Assembly: GCA_030272155.1 (NCBI GenBank)
Contig: CP126202.1
Coordinates: forward strand, 2,728,001 to 2,792,000
DNA length: 64,000 nt
Reading direction: 5' to 3'
From: Tetradesmus obliquus
Taxonomy: Eukaryota; Chlorophyta; Chlorophyceae; Sphaeropleales; Scenedesmaceae
Shown: piece after piece, positions 12,469-23,672 of the stretch
Numbering within the stretch: the first letter of the stretch is position 1
Layout: each line of letters begins with the position of its first letter
The notes under the pieces: model-generated
Database searches by the model: none
Seen by the model: the letters and a program-made list of their open reading frames with translations, nothing else
What the model was told of the DNA's origin: nothing
Program-made: the position numbers and the translations under genes

Positions 12469-13008
12469 GCTTGATCTGGCTAACTTATTGCTTTCTGCGC
12501 GATGTTACTGCTTTGTGGCGCGATGGAGGCCTCCTGGTGATGTCGGAAGGGGACAGCAGGGGACTGTCGACAGCGCTGCTAGCACAGACAATATCCTGAT
12601 AATCGCTGTGGACAAGCACAGCAAGGGGCGTGCACGTCACAAGTACGGTTTTGCGACGTCTCGTGGCTGTGTCGGTCGGGAACAAAGGGTGAAGCACGCG
12701 CCAAGCAGGTGGAATCATCCTTGGACTCGTGATGATCGGCGTCCAAGCCACCTCGGGTCGCAACAATAATTCAATTGCAGCTAATTGATTGAATTCAGTA
12801 TATTAGTCAGGTCCTGCGAATGCACATGCACTAGTGCCTCGTCCCGGCGTAACACATGTCACCGCAGGGTGCACAGCAACCTATCACGCGTCTGAAGCAC
12901 GCTGACATAATTCGTTTAATATTTGGTAACCATATACGTTCTTAGAACAACGCTGTCTGGCAGGTGCAGACAGTACGTTGCTATTGCTGCAGCAGCTGAC
13001 CCGTCGCC
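12469..13008. promoter_or_regulatory. Divergent intergenic region between two start codons
   Basis: 540 bases separate the glycoprotein ATG (minus, 12468) from the SAP-like gene ATG (plus, 13009). The region must hold both 5' UTRs and probably both promoters. The part 12770-12960 is AT-rich compared with its surroundings. No specific element could be identified. Confidence 0.4.
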
Positions 13009-13137
13009 ATGTTGCGGCACTCGATTAAACTTCTCGACCTCAACATTTGTAGCTCTTGCCACCAACTATGTCAACAGGGCTTCGGTGCAGCGTCCAGGGT
13101 GCTGCTAGGCTACTCTACCGCAACACAGCAAGACCAC

Positions 13138-13174
<37 letters not shown>

Positions 13175-13399
13175 CCCCAGCAAATGGCACTGCCGCACCG
13201 CTGGACGATGACAGCAGATATCTTGACAGTAGTGGGGAGTTGAGTTTCTTTGACGAGCCACTGGAGCTGCAGCAGCAGCAGCAGGCCCAGAGCAATACTG
13301 TCTGGGCTGCAGGTCAACTTGGGCTGCTTGACCGACCGCTGAAAGCTCCAGATGGCCCACCGCCAAATCCTAACAGCCGCAGGCGCAGTGGTGCCAGTG

Positions 13400-13453
<54 letters not shown>

Positions 13454-14122
13454 ACCAGAGTGGTCTTGAGGCAGCAGTGGAAAGCCTAGGCATCCATCAA
13501 CAAGTGAAGCAGAGCAGACAAGATGTGAGTGGCAGTGCCATTGCAAATGTACCGTGCAAGTGTTAAACAGCGACAGCGTGTGCATTATGTGCTTAACTTG
13601 TCTGCGTCAGCATGTTTCGCATGTATGATGCCTTGAAGTATTGTCTGGCTGGTAGCTCAAAGCATTGCAGCTGCAAGGTGACAAACCGCAGCTTCTTCTG
13701 TCAATGCAATAGCTGCCCTCACTGCACAAGCTATTTGTAAGGGTGTTTGGACTGCTCTAATCAGTGTGACACTGCTGCTTCTTTGTGTGTGCATTGATGC
13801 TGCTATGGCCAGTTGCTTGCAGCGCGGCAGCTGAAGTCTGCTGTGCAGGAAATGCAGCAATCCAACGAGCAGGCAGCAGAGCAGCAGAAGCGCAGCCGGC
13901 GGCAGCAGCGGCAGCAGCAGCTCCTAGACTACAATCCAGACGATTCCAAACCCCAAGTAGCTGAGCAGCTGGCAAGCAAAGCAGAGCGGCAGATTGTGGC
14001 TGACGTAAGCCAACAAGCTCTGAAGGACTACAGGCACAGCGTGGCAGCAGAGCAGCGGCAGGCCAAGGCAAAGCAGAAGGAGCCCAACGAGGAGGCGCCA
14101 GGGCAGCAGCGCCGCAGCCGCC

Positions 14123-14153
<31 letters not shown>

Positions 14154-15577
14154 CCAGCAGCAGCAGCAGCAGGCCAATGACGAGGCAGCAGCGCAGCAAC
14201 GGCGCAGCCGGCGGCAGCAGCACAAGCAGCAGGCAGTGGATATGGTGCATGGGATCCCACAAAAGCATCAGAACCTAAGTGCGGCAGGTGCTGCTGGCGG
14301 CAGCGGCGCTGCGGCTACTGCCAGCCGCCGCCGGGGCGGCAGCAGCAAAGCCAGCAGCAGCAGCGTCAGCAGCAGCAAGTCCAGCAGCAGCAGCAATTCC
14401 AGCAGCAGCAGCAGCAAAGACGGCAGCAGCAGTAGTAGCAGCAGCAGCAAAGATACTGCAGCAGCCGCGCAGCTGCCTGCACAGCCAAGCATGGACTTGG
14501 CTGCGTGGCGGCGCACGCGCGAGGCTGTGCTGCAAGCGATGAAGGTGAAGGAGCTTCAGGGTGTGCTGGAAGATAAGGGCTGGCCACTCAAGAAGTCGTA
14601 CAAGTCGAAGAAGGGGCTGATAACGGTGCGTGGGCTTGGCTGTTGGGGGAGTGAGTTTGGGTACAAGCGCATGTGCGCAGGCGCCGTAAGATGCATGTAT
14701 CAGGAGGCTGGCTAAGGGAAGTTAGATTTGGGTTTGGGTAGGCAGTGGGCCGGTGGTTTATGATTCTGGGGTTTAAAGATGAAGGAGCTTCAGGGTGTGC
14801 TGGAGGATATGGGCGCGCCACTCAGGAAGTCGTACAAGTCAAAGAAGGGGCTGATAACTGTGCGTGCGCCTGTTTGGGGCAACCAAGTTGGGGACAAGGG
14901 CATGTGCGCAGGTGCCTCAAGTTGCATATGTCAGGAGGCTGGCTAAGGGAAGTGTTATAGGACTAAGATCATGGTTTGGGTAGGCGGTAGGCCGGTGGTT
15001 TATGATTCTGGGGTTAAGGTGAAGGAGCTTCAGGGTGTGGTGGAAGATATGGGCTGGCCACTCAGGAAGTCGTACAAGTCAAAGAAAGGCCTGATGACGG
15101 TGCGGGGGGCTGTTTTGGGGAGCCAATTTGGGGACAAGTAAGGGTGTGCAGGCGCCTTAAGATGCTTATACCAGGAGGCTGGCTAAGGGAAGTAAGGAAT
15201 GCAGCACTCCAGCACGGCGGGCTGTGGCGGGCTGCGGCGGGCTGCGAGTGTGTAAGGGTGGGCTGGTGCCCTATGGTTTTAGCTGGGGTGCAGGATATGC
15301 TCAGGTGCTGTCGCGCAGAACAGATGTACAAGCAAAGAGCTTGCAACCAAGCAGTGTGTGTGCCACGAGCTGCTGGCAGGCAGCAAGCGTTCTCTGTTGC
15401 GTGGCATGCACTCAGCACCTGCACCCTTTGTCTCATTTTTTTTTTCGGCTCATAGCACCCGGCTGCCTGCTGCGTGCTCTGCTGCTGTGCTGCCTGCAGG
15501 CCATTTTGATGGGCGAAGAGAAGCGTGTGGAGGGTTTGCTGCCAGGACAAGCAGCGCAGCAGCAGCAGCAGCAGTAG
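13009..15577 (+). CDS. Organelle-targeted Gln/Ser-rich protein with SAP-like motif
   Basis: Three exons with matching phase: 13009-13524, 13831-14625 and 15500-15577 (stop), giving 462 residues. The N-terminus (MLRHSIKLLDLN... ASRVLLGYSTATQQ) is basic and hydroxylated, as in a mitochondrial or plastid presequence. The middle has poly-Q, poly-S and repeated EQQKRSRRQQ-like basic blocks likely to form a charged coil. The C-terminal part (MKVKELQGVLEDKGWPLKKS, then YKSKKGLIT) fits the SAP pattern of two short helices used to bind DNA or RNA. I infer a nucleic-acid binding protein of an organelle; the family is not identified. Two decayed copies of the SAP-coding exon end lie in the last intron. 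The first copy also encodes KELQGVLEDMG, so exon swapping cannot be excluded. Confidence 0.65.
13394..13453 (+). repeat. Exonic (AGC)n read as poly-Ser
   Basis: About eighteen AGC codons in exon 1 of the SAP-like gene; a poly-Q run of the same triplet in another frame lies at 13140-13173. Confidence 0.8.
14590..15190 (+). repeat. About 237-bp repeat: SAP exon end plus intron start, three copies
   Basis: The segment KELQGVLED...KGLIT with its donor and the following GGAGGCTGGCTAAGGGAAGT tract occurs at about 14545-14715, 14780-14955 and 15020-15195. The first is the real exon; the others lie downstream in the intron and are still open over the motif. Confidence 0.8.
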
Positions 15578-17775
15578 CAGTCAGTGTGTTCCCGGTCGAG
15601 GTGCTGTGCTAGCAGACAAGTTGCTGCGGGTCACTGCTGTTTTGTTGCGCAGTCGCTTTGTTATTGCTGGAGATGTTGCACTGAAGAAACTGGAAGGCAC
15701 ATGCCTGGTCAGCTTTGTTGTAAGACCGTGTAACAATGTGACAAGCCGCAAACACGTCGTCTGTGTGGGGGCAGCTTGAAGTTCCAAAGCGAGCAAGCAC
15801 TGACTGGCTTCACGCACACCCAGTTTACTCCGGATCCAATTACTGCATGTTATGCGGCAGCCTCACAGGCACCAACAAAGGCTGTCGAGCAGCATGCAGC
15901 AAAATTTTGGGTCGCACCATGTGCATTAGGCCTGCAGCAGCTACAAGAGCTTGCGTGGCGAGGCTGGGCCGCCGCCCAATACAAACCAAAAGATTCGCAA
16001 CAACAGCAGCAGACGCAGGAGCGCCGCAGCTGGCTGTTGCTCAGCAACAGTGCTGTTGCTGCTGTTGCTGCTGAGCACAAAGCTTTAAGCTGATGAACAT
16101 CGTGCAACACGATAATGGCATATGCATGCACAAGTAAGGCCTAAACAATCCTGTCAACACTCCAAGTCTTACCAACACCTACACAATAGTTAAAATGCAG
16201 GCTAGTTTGGCCGCAACAACTCTGCTCAATGGCTACTCCCCCTAGGCCTGTACAGATCCTGTTGTTTTGAAACAGCAATATGGATGGTCCTGCAAAGCAA
16301 TATGGATGGTCCTGCAACGTCCTGCAAAACAACAGTGCTTCTGTTCACGGCCCTGCGGCCATCTGACATGTACATGTCACAACATTCCGTGAATGGAACA
16401 CATTTCAACGGTTGCCGCGCACCAACACAATGGCTGCCCTCTATACCAGTAGCAGGCTAGGGCAGTCAGGCCAGGTCACAACAAAACTTTCTGGAAGTAT
16501 GACCTGCCACAGCTATTGCTTGCCAAAACGACGTACATATGTGCGTGCAGCCTGCTTGTGCGCTTGCAGCAGAACACTGCAAGTTCCCCAAGAAGTAGTC
16601 AAAGCAAGGTGTCCACACAGTTGCAAGGCGAACACACACAGCAGCACCGCCCTTGAGGGTGCACAAACTATACACAGCTTTCATGCTGACGCCGAGTTCA
16701 GGTACCCCAAATGAACAACAGCTCCACATCTGCTGGCCCAATACGTCCATAGGCCGATTGCTCAATCCAGATCTAGCCTAGCCAGGATTCCTTTTGAAAA
16801 GACTACAGTGAGAGAGGAGGATAGCAAAGAGCAAGAATGCTGCCGTGCCAACCCCCCGTATGGAATACACACCAAACGCTACAGTACGACAGAGGGTTGT
16901 CCAAGTACCTCTTCAGCTGCTGACAACAGTCACTTGCACCTACATCAAATGGCCTGCTTCAGCATAAGCCCTGCATAACATCAACTCTCCAAACAACAAC
17001 AACTGTACCTGGCCTGCTGCACAATCTGGCATACTACTGCCTGCTAGTCATATGTTGAGAGAAAAACAAATGTATGTTTCTGAGTCAGCCTCTCACAAGC
17101 AGCACACTTTGTCCTACCTATTTCCTATAAGCAGCACCATGTATGTAGCAAACTACTTCCTGGCTGCACCAGAGCCAAGGTGCAACCACGTGCCAAGTCG
17201 GCAAGTGATGCACTGCTCAGCGGTTGGTTTCCGATGTCAAGCAACACATGCATATGCTATGCAACACACAAGCCGGGCGCTCCAAGGAACTGCAGGAGTG
17301 CCAATCGTGCAGGCAAAACCAGCATCAGACTACCAGGCGACACAGCACAATACTTCTTCCAGAAACCCGCATACACATGCCTCACAACCATCCACGTATG
17401 CTATTCTAATCAGCTGAGGTAATGAGCCAAGGCGGTGTTGCGCAGAATCCTGATGGACCACGCACAGCCTCAGTACTGCAGCAACAGGCTCAGAGGCTAT
17501 GCCACTTGGAAAAGGCATACCTGTAAGAAGCCAAGAGATTAATGCTGTGCTGGTGTTGTATCAAGAAACAAGGTGCTGTAGCAGCAGGCACAGAGCATCC
17601 CAACCCGACCGAACAATCAGCGCTGCACAATGTGCGTGATACAGAGCAGACGTTGCTGCAGCTGCTGGCGTAGACATCCTGTCAGCAGCCACGACGCAAA
17701 ACATCATAGCGTCGCTGCCACAATGCAGACCGGATCGCAAGCCTGAGTGGTGCAGCACACTCCTACAACTATTGC
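15578..17775. other. Intergenic region, no supported gene
   Basis: Lies between the plus-strand SAP-like gene and the 3' end of the minus-strand CRAL-TRIO gene. The frame 15776-16093 (plus; FWVAPCALGL, LAWRGWAAAQYKPKD) has somewhat protein-like composition after an AG at 15773, and 15650-15715 reads RFVIAGDVALKKLEG, but neither joins to anything in phase. A possible alga-type TGTAA polyadenylation signal sits near 15729. The rest, including 16100-17700, shows nothing I can name. Confidence 0.4.
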
Positions 17776-18795
17776 TCATTTCCTGAAGTCAGCAGGCAGG
17801 CTGTCGGCTGTGAAGTACTCTACTGCCAGCTCCTTCCTGCTCACAAAGCGCACCAGCGCAGCATACTTGCGCAGCAGCGGCTTGAAGGCCTCCCAGGGCG
17901 CCTTGAAGATCCAGGGAGCGTCAACCAGCAGCACCTGGCCAACCCTGCAGCGCCAGCAGCAGCAGCAGCAGCAGGGAGAGGCGAAGCGTTTGGTAAGTAA
18001 GTCATATTGTGTAGCAGCGGCTTGAAGGCCTCCCAGGGTGCCTTGAAGATCCAGGGAGCGTCAACCAGCAGCACCTGGCCAACCCTGCAGCACCAGCAGC
18101 AGCAGTAGAAGGTGCAGGGTTGTCAAGGATGCTGGCCAGTTTGACAGCATGTGCAGCACTGCAGCAGCTGCTCAGCATTGGGCTACGCACGCCAGTTGCG
18201 CACAAGCTTGCCATCGCCCTTCGTATACGCCATGCATTAGACAGCATCCAACTGCCAGCACCCAAGCTTCAGTGTAAAAGCCGCAGCCAAAGCCCCAACA
18301 AATCGTCAACCAAGCAGCTGTTCCACCTCCTGGGGCTTTGCTGCCTCACCTCCTGGGATAGCACTCGAGCACCGCCTGCAGCACAACGACACCAACCAAG
18401 CCCAAATCCAGCCCAAATTGAGCCACAACCTAAACAAACCAACTCCTAGCCACGTCCCTAACATGGAGCTGCATCACTTGCTGGGGTAGCACTCCGGCAC
18501 CTCAAACAAACCACAAACAAATGCAATTGAACCACAGCAAAGCCCTGATAAACATCAACCATGCAGCTGCCTCCCCTCCTGGGGTATCACTTCAACACCG
18601 CCTGCAGCTCGACCGTGCCCCAACCAAGCCGTCACTAGTGTTTGAGCCAAGACCAAGCCTTAGCCAAGCCCCAACCAAGCAGCTGCCTCACCTCCTGGGG
18701 TAGCACTCCGGCACCGCCTGCAGCACAAACATGACGAAGGCCAGGTCGATGTTGCGCATGGAGATGCCTTGAAGGTCAACCACCCACAGGATCTG

Positions 18796-18832
<37 letters not shown>

Positions 18833-20725
18833 GGCTGCTGGAGCTGCTGCTGCTGCTGCTGCAGCATGGCGACCGCACTGTCGAGCATGTAGGCTGAGAG
18901 GCGCTTGCTGTCTGCGATGGGGAACTGGCCTGCGTGCAGCAGCGGCAGCAGCAATGAAGGTTTAAGCATGTGAGGCGAGTTGCCTCCTGAGTCCAGAGGA
19001 CGCATATGGCATGCATAACATCTCATTTCGTCCGCATAGGATACAGTCTTTCAGCCCCAGCGCCAGTTTCAGTCCTGCTTACATGTTGTAAAATGCAAAC
19101 TCACCCTTTACATTTGCACACTCAATGCTGGTACGACCATGAATCTGTCTTAAACGTGGCAGCAGCCTCACAACAGCCGCATGTCGGTCGGCAGCTTGCC
19201 GCAACAGACAGTCATTATCTACACACTGCCAGCTGCCTGCAGCCAGCCCACTCCACCACAATCAATGAATCAATGAATCAATTAATCAATCACGCATTTT
19301 CTAGCAACAGTTGGACCCAAAGGGAGCCACTCCACCACCCACCTATGAAGTGCTTGCGTGCGCGGATGACCACTGCTGGCCTGCCTGCCTTATCCAGGTA
19401 GCTGTGCAGGTACGCCTTGCCTGTGCGGTGCTGCTCAGCAACATCTTCATACCTCACATCAAACAGCCTGCAGAGCAAGGAAGGCAGGTGTTTGTTGGTT
19501 ATAGAGGTTAATGAACGGATTTAAGCAGGGGACCACAGCAGGAACAGCCAGCGGAGACTGTAGCAGCTGTATATATAGCTGGTCAGCTGTGGCCGTGGCA
19601 GTGATGCACTCACAACGTATCTACATCACGAGGCAAGATGACATGTTTGCATCTGTCATAACATGTTATTTATGAGTCTGGCGCACGCACCTGTTTGTTG
19701 CGCGCCAAGCGAGCATGGCCTTCAGCTGCACCTCAGCAGCATCAGCACTGAAGTCACTGCAGCAGCAACAGCAGCAGCAGAGGGCAGTAGCAGAGGCAGT
19801 GTCATTGACGTCCAAACATGTGAAGCAGCCGCCAAATATGGAGCCTCCCAAGGTTGATGATTTGATGATGCAGTGCCTTGAAGGGCCACAGCTGCAATTG
19901 TGAATATGATGCGCGTCTCAACCGGCCACTGTTCAAAGTACTTGCAGCACATGCAGATACCATGCCTTCGCATGACAAACGCGACCAGCATTGCAACAGC
20001 GCATTATGTGTTGCAAGCACGCCTGCCAACGGCACTGCATTCTACAAAGGCCAGCCAATGCAGCCCCCAAGACCTCTATGTTGGCACTGCTGCTGCTGCA
20101 GCAGCAGCAGCAGCAGCAGCAGCAACATGGCACCAGTTTTTCCTCACCTGTCTCGCAGGAACCACTTTAGGGTGGCCTCATCTGGGCAGCCGTGCGGGTG
20201 GCTTGCCAGGCGGCGCTGCAGCTGCTGCAGGGCCTGACAGCAGCAGGCAGCAACACGAGCAACGCAATGAGCAGCAGCTAACATCGGACTTATCAAAATG
20301 TTGAAGCAGAATGGGTGATGGCGGTATGTATGGTCGGCATATGTATGGTCGGCAGCAGAGGAGGAGCATGCAGGACTGCTGCTGGCGGCGGCTGCATTTG
20401 GCTATGGCAGTATGCAGCCAACCTGTGAGGTGCCTGCCAAACGGTTCGAGTTTCGAGCTGAACTTAGTTGACGTTTGTGCAGCATGCAACAGCTTAGCCA
20501 GTGATGTGCAAGGTCACCTGCTGCTCCAGCACTTACCTGGAGGTTTTCAGCGCTGTCTATCCATTGTTCTGGTGCAGCAAAGTCGTTGCCCCTGTCGTGG
20601 TCACTCAGGTAGCAGCTTCTAGTGCTGCTGCAGAAGAGACCCCTCGATCCATGCTTCATCCTATCGCTTAGGGAGCAGCCACGCTCAGCAACGAGCTGGC
20701 TGGACATAACAGATGCAGTAGCCAT
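17776..20725 (-). CDS. CRAL-TRIO domain (Sec14-like) lipid-binding protein, copy B
   Basis: Six exons join in perfect phase: 20725-20537, 20233-20148, 19756-19691, 19467-19343, 18929-18692 and 17944-17776 (stop), giving 290 residues. Residues about 64-115 form the CRAL-TRIO N-terminal helices (DEATLKWFLRD, AAEVQLKAMLAWR). Residues about 130-285 form the lipid-binding fold, with GRPAVVIRARKHFIG, WVVDLQGISMRNIDLAFVMF, PECYPRR and VLLVDAPWIFKAPWEAFKPL. Such proteins bind and exchange hydrophobic ligands such as phosphoinositides or isoprenoids; the ligand is unknown. The first about 60 residues are Ser/Arg-rich and may be a presequence. A poly-Q run of roughly 20 residues interrupts the domain between residues about 170 and 195, where copy A has none. 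Same exon plan as the gene at 21694-25302. Confidence 0.92.
18009..18605 (-). repeat. Partial exon copies inside the last intron of CRAL-TRIO copy B
   Basis: 18009-18091 repeats the acceptor side of the last exon (GQVLLVDAPWIFKAPWEAFK), then breaks off. Short copies of the donor side of the previous exon (PECYPRR plus GTGAGG) occur at about 18340-18385, 18476-18500 and 18570-18605. Acceptor-side copies sit upstream, and donor-side copies downstream, of their intact exons. Confidence 0.8.
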
Positions 20726-21693
20726 GTCAACCGCCGCTCCGAGACTCTGTGCTAAGCGTAACTGCTCTCAAATAGCGTGTTGAAAAGGCAGGTGCAACGG
20801 TGCGCTGTAAAGGCAGCGATCGAGCCCAGCTGTTAAATATTTACGGGGTTGACCGGTGCGTGCTTTCTGACTGACTTGTGAACTGTTGGGGACGATTGCA
20901 GGAGCGATGCATGTTTTGGGTGTGCTGCGGGCTTATATAAACAGCGACCCAGTTACGAAATGTTCATGGCTGGCATTGCGTCGAGATACCGCCGACCAGG
21001 GACCAAAGCCTTGGGCCAAGGCCCTCGAGGTCCGATGTGACAGTTGCCGGGGCCCCGGGCACGCGGCTTCCACAGAACCAAAGCAAAAGTCGCAGAAGCT
21101 ACAACAGATTCAGTCCAAAAGTTTTACCTGCTACCAAAGCGAAAGCAGCGAGTTGGCGGGTTGCCAAGGGCGCCAAAGTCGGACAACACAATTGGACATC
21201 CAGCAATCTTCCACCTCGCGGGCATGCAAGTATGCTTGCACGACCTCCATGAAAGCCATATCACTCGTTGGACTGAACAGATCAACAAGGCATGCCAACT
21301 TGCTGTGGCGGAGCTCACACAGGTGAGTCAGCAACACATGAGCGCGGCTGCAAAACATGCAGCAGCTGCTGCGTTCTGCAGACCGCCCACAATTTGCTAG
21401 CACAGACAAAGCCTCGCCCCAGACCAAACCATCCAAGACCAGAATGAAATGATCTTCATGCCAACAGCACCAATCCTGCAAGCACAGACTCAACCACGTG
21501 AGCCTCATGCCAGCAACACTGATGCTGCTTGCACAGCCCACACGGCAGTCATGCCATGACTGGCAGTGCCAGCAGCACCATTACTGCATGCACACCAGTG
21601 CTCTGCATGCCCGACTTTGGTTCACCTTGCACTGCACCATCAACCGTAAAGTCAAGCCTTTGAAGTTTGGCACTGCAGCAGTCAAGCCGCCTG
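20726..21693. other. Intergenic spacer between the CRAL-TRIO paralogues
   Basis: 968 bases from the start of copy B to the stop of copy A, both on the minus strand. It should contain the promoter of copy B and the 3' UTR of copy A. I see no further gene; frames here are short and unlike any family. Confidence 0.45.
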
Positions 21694-21905
21694 TTAGCTC
21701 CTGAAGTCCGTGGGCAGGCTGTCGGGTGTGAAGTACTCAGCTGCCAGCTCCTTCCTGCTCACAAAGCGCACCAGCGCAGCATACTTGCGCAGCAGCGGCT
21801 TGATCAGCTCCCAAGGGGCCTTGAAGATCCAGGGCGCGTCAACCAGCAGCACTTGACCCATCCTGCAGCACCGACAGCAGCAGCAGCAGCACCAGCAGCA
21901 GCAGG

Positions 21906-21936
<31 letters not shown>

Positions 21937-23122
21937 CAGCAGCAGCTTCCCATGCCGTGCTGATCAAGCGCCAGCAGCAAAGGCGATGCTTCCAAGTGCA
22001 AGGAAACTGCCACAAGAAAACTGTGCTGTCACCAGCTGTGCCAGTGCCGAAACGCTTAGTCCTCCTGCATAGTCAAAGGCACACGCCTGTCAACTGTGAG
22101 GGTAAAACATCAGGTCGATAGTACAGTAGCTTTTGTAGCTACCAAAGCTACTGTACTATCGACCTGGTGTATTACCCGACCAGTACTAGCTTTCCCTGCC
22201 GCACACTACCACACAACCTGCTACAGCCAACAGGACCATGCCTCCCACCCACCTCCTGGGGTAGTGCACGAAGAACGCATCCACCATGAACGCCACAAAC
22301 ACCAGGTCGATGATACAGCAGCCTTTGCCCTGCCGCACACCACACACAGCCCTTACTGCCAGCTGACATGCCTCATGCCTCATCACAGCAGTTCACACCA
22401 AATGCCGCACCTTCGCGGGTAGTGCACGAAGAAGGCGTCCACCATGAAGGCCACAAACACCAGGTCGATGTTGCTCAGGCTGATGCCCCCCTGCTGCACA
22501 CCACACACATATGGCGGCCAACAAAATGCTGCCGCACAACACACCTGCGCCCTCCGCAAGAAGATCACACCACACTTCCCTGACGGTGCATGGCACCACG
22601 CCACACACTCGCTGACTATACCAGCCTCGCAGCAGCCTCACCTGCGCGGGTAGTGCACGAAGAACGCATCCACCATGAAGGCAATAAGCACCAGGTCGAT
22701 GACACAGCAGCCTTTGCCCTGCCGCGCACTACATACAGCCCTTACTGCCAGCTGACATGCCTCATGCCTCATCACAGCAGTTCACACCGGATGCCGGAGC
22801 AGCCGCACCTCCTGGGGTAGTGCACGAAGAAGGCGTCCACCATGAAGGCCACAAACACCAGGTCGATGTTGCTCAGGCTGATGCCCCGCAAATCAATGCA
22901 GCCCAATATCTGCTCGCGGCCCGCTGGCAGCTTGGCGAGTGCTGCTTCAAGGCTGTACACGCACAGCCGCTTGCTGCCTTCAATAGGAAAGTCGCCTGGC
23001 AGCAGCAGCAGCGGCGGCAACAGTCGCAGCAGCAGGTTAGTCCTTGCTGAGGCTGTACACACACAGCCGCTTGCTGCCCTCAATAGGGAAGTCGCCTGTA
23101 GAGGTGCGGGAGGAGGGGAGGG

Positions 23123-23161
<39 letters not shown>

Positions 23162-23163
23162 GT

Positions 23164-23217
<54 letters not shown>

Positions 23218-23641
23218 CACTGTGTCGAGGGGTTGCAGTCACAGCAACTTGCTCTTCTGACAGCGCGAAGACGGGAAGTGCACGGAAACGGGTGAAGGGG
23301 AGCTAGTCAGCCCGTGTTGCAGCAAAAGCTGACTGCCTCAGGCAGTCCAAGTTGGAGAGCAGCCGGTGCATCAGCCAGTGAACAGCCACCTGACACTCCA
23401 CACACCAACACTGCTGATGCGATTCAACATGCAGCTGGATGGCGCCCTGCACAGCCCATTCGGAAACTGCTTCTAATTCATCATTTATTATGCGCACTCA
23501 CTAGGCTTGTGCCTGTTTGCGCGGATGATCAGCACAGGCCGCTGGAAATTGTCCAGCTGGTCATGCACGAAAGACTTGCCAGTGGCATACTCGGCCTTTA
23601 CATCTTCCAGTGTGATGTGGTCCGCCCTGCTCAAAAACCAC

Positions 23642-23672
<31 letters not shown>

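Noticed and set aside
15776-16093. Possible plus-strand gene of 105 codons
   Set aside because: Some protein-like composition, but no phase-matching neighbour exon, no family and no clear start; kept only as a note.
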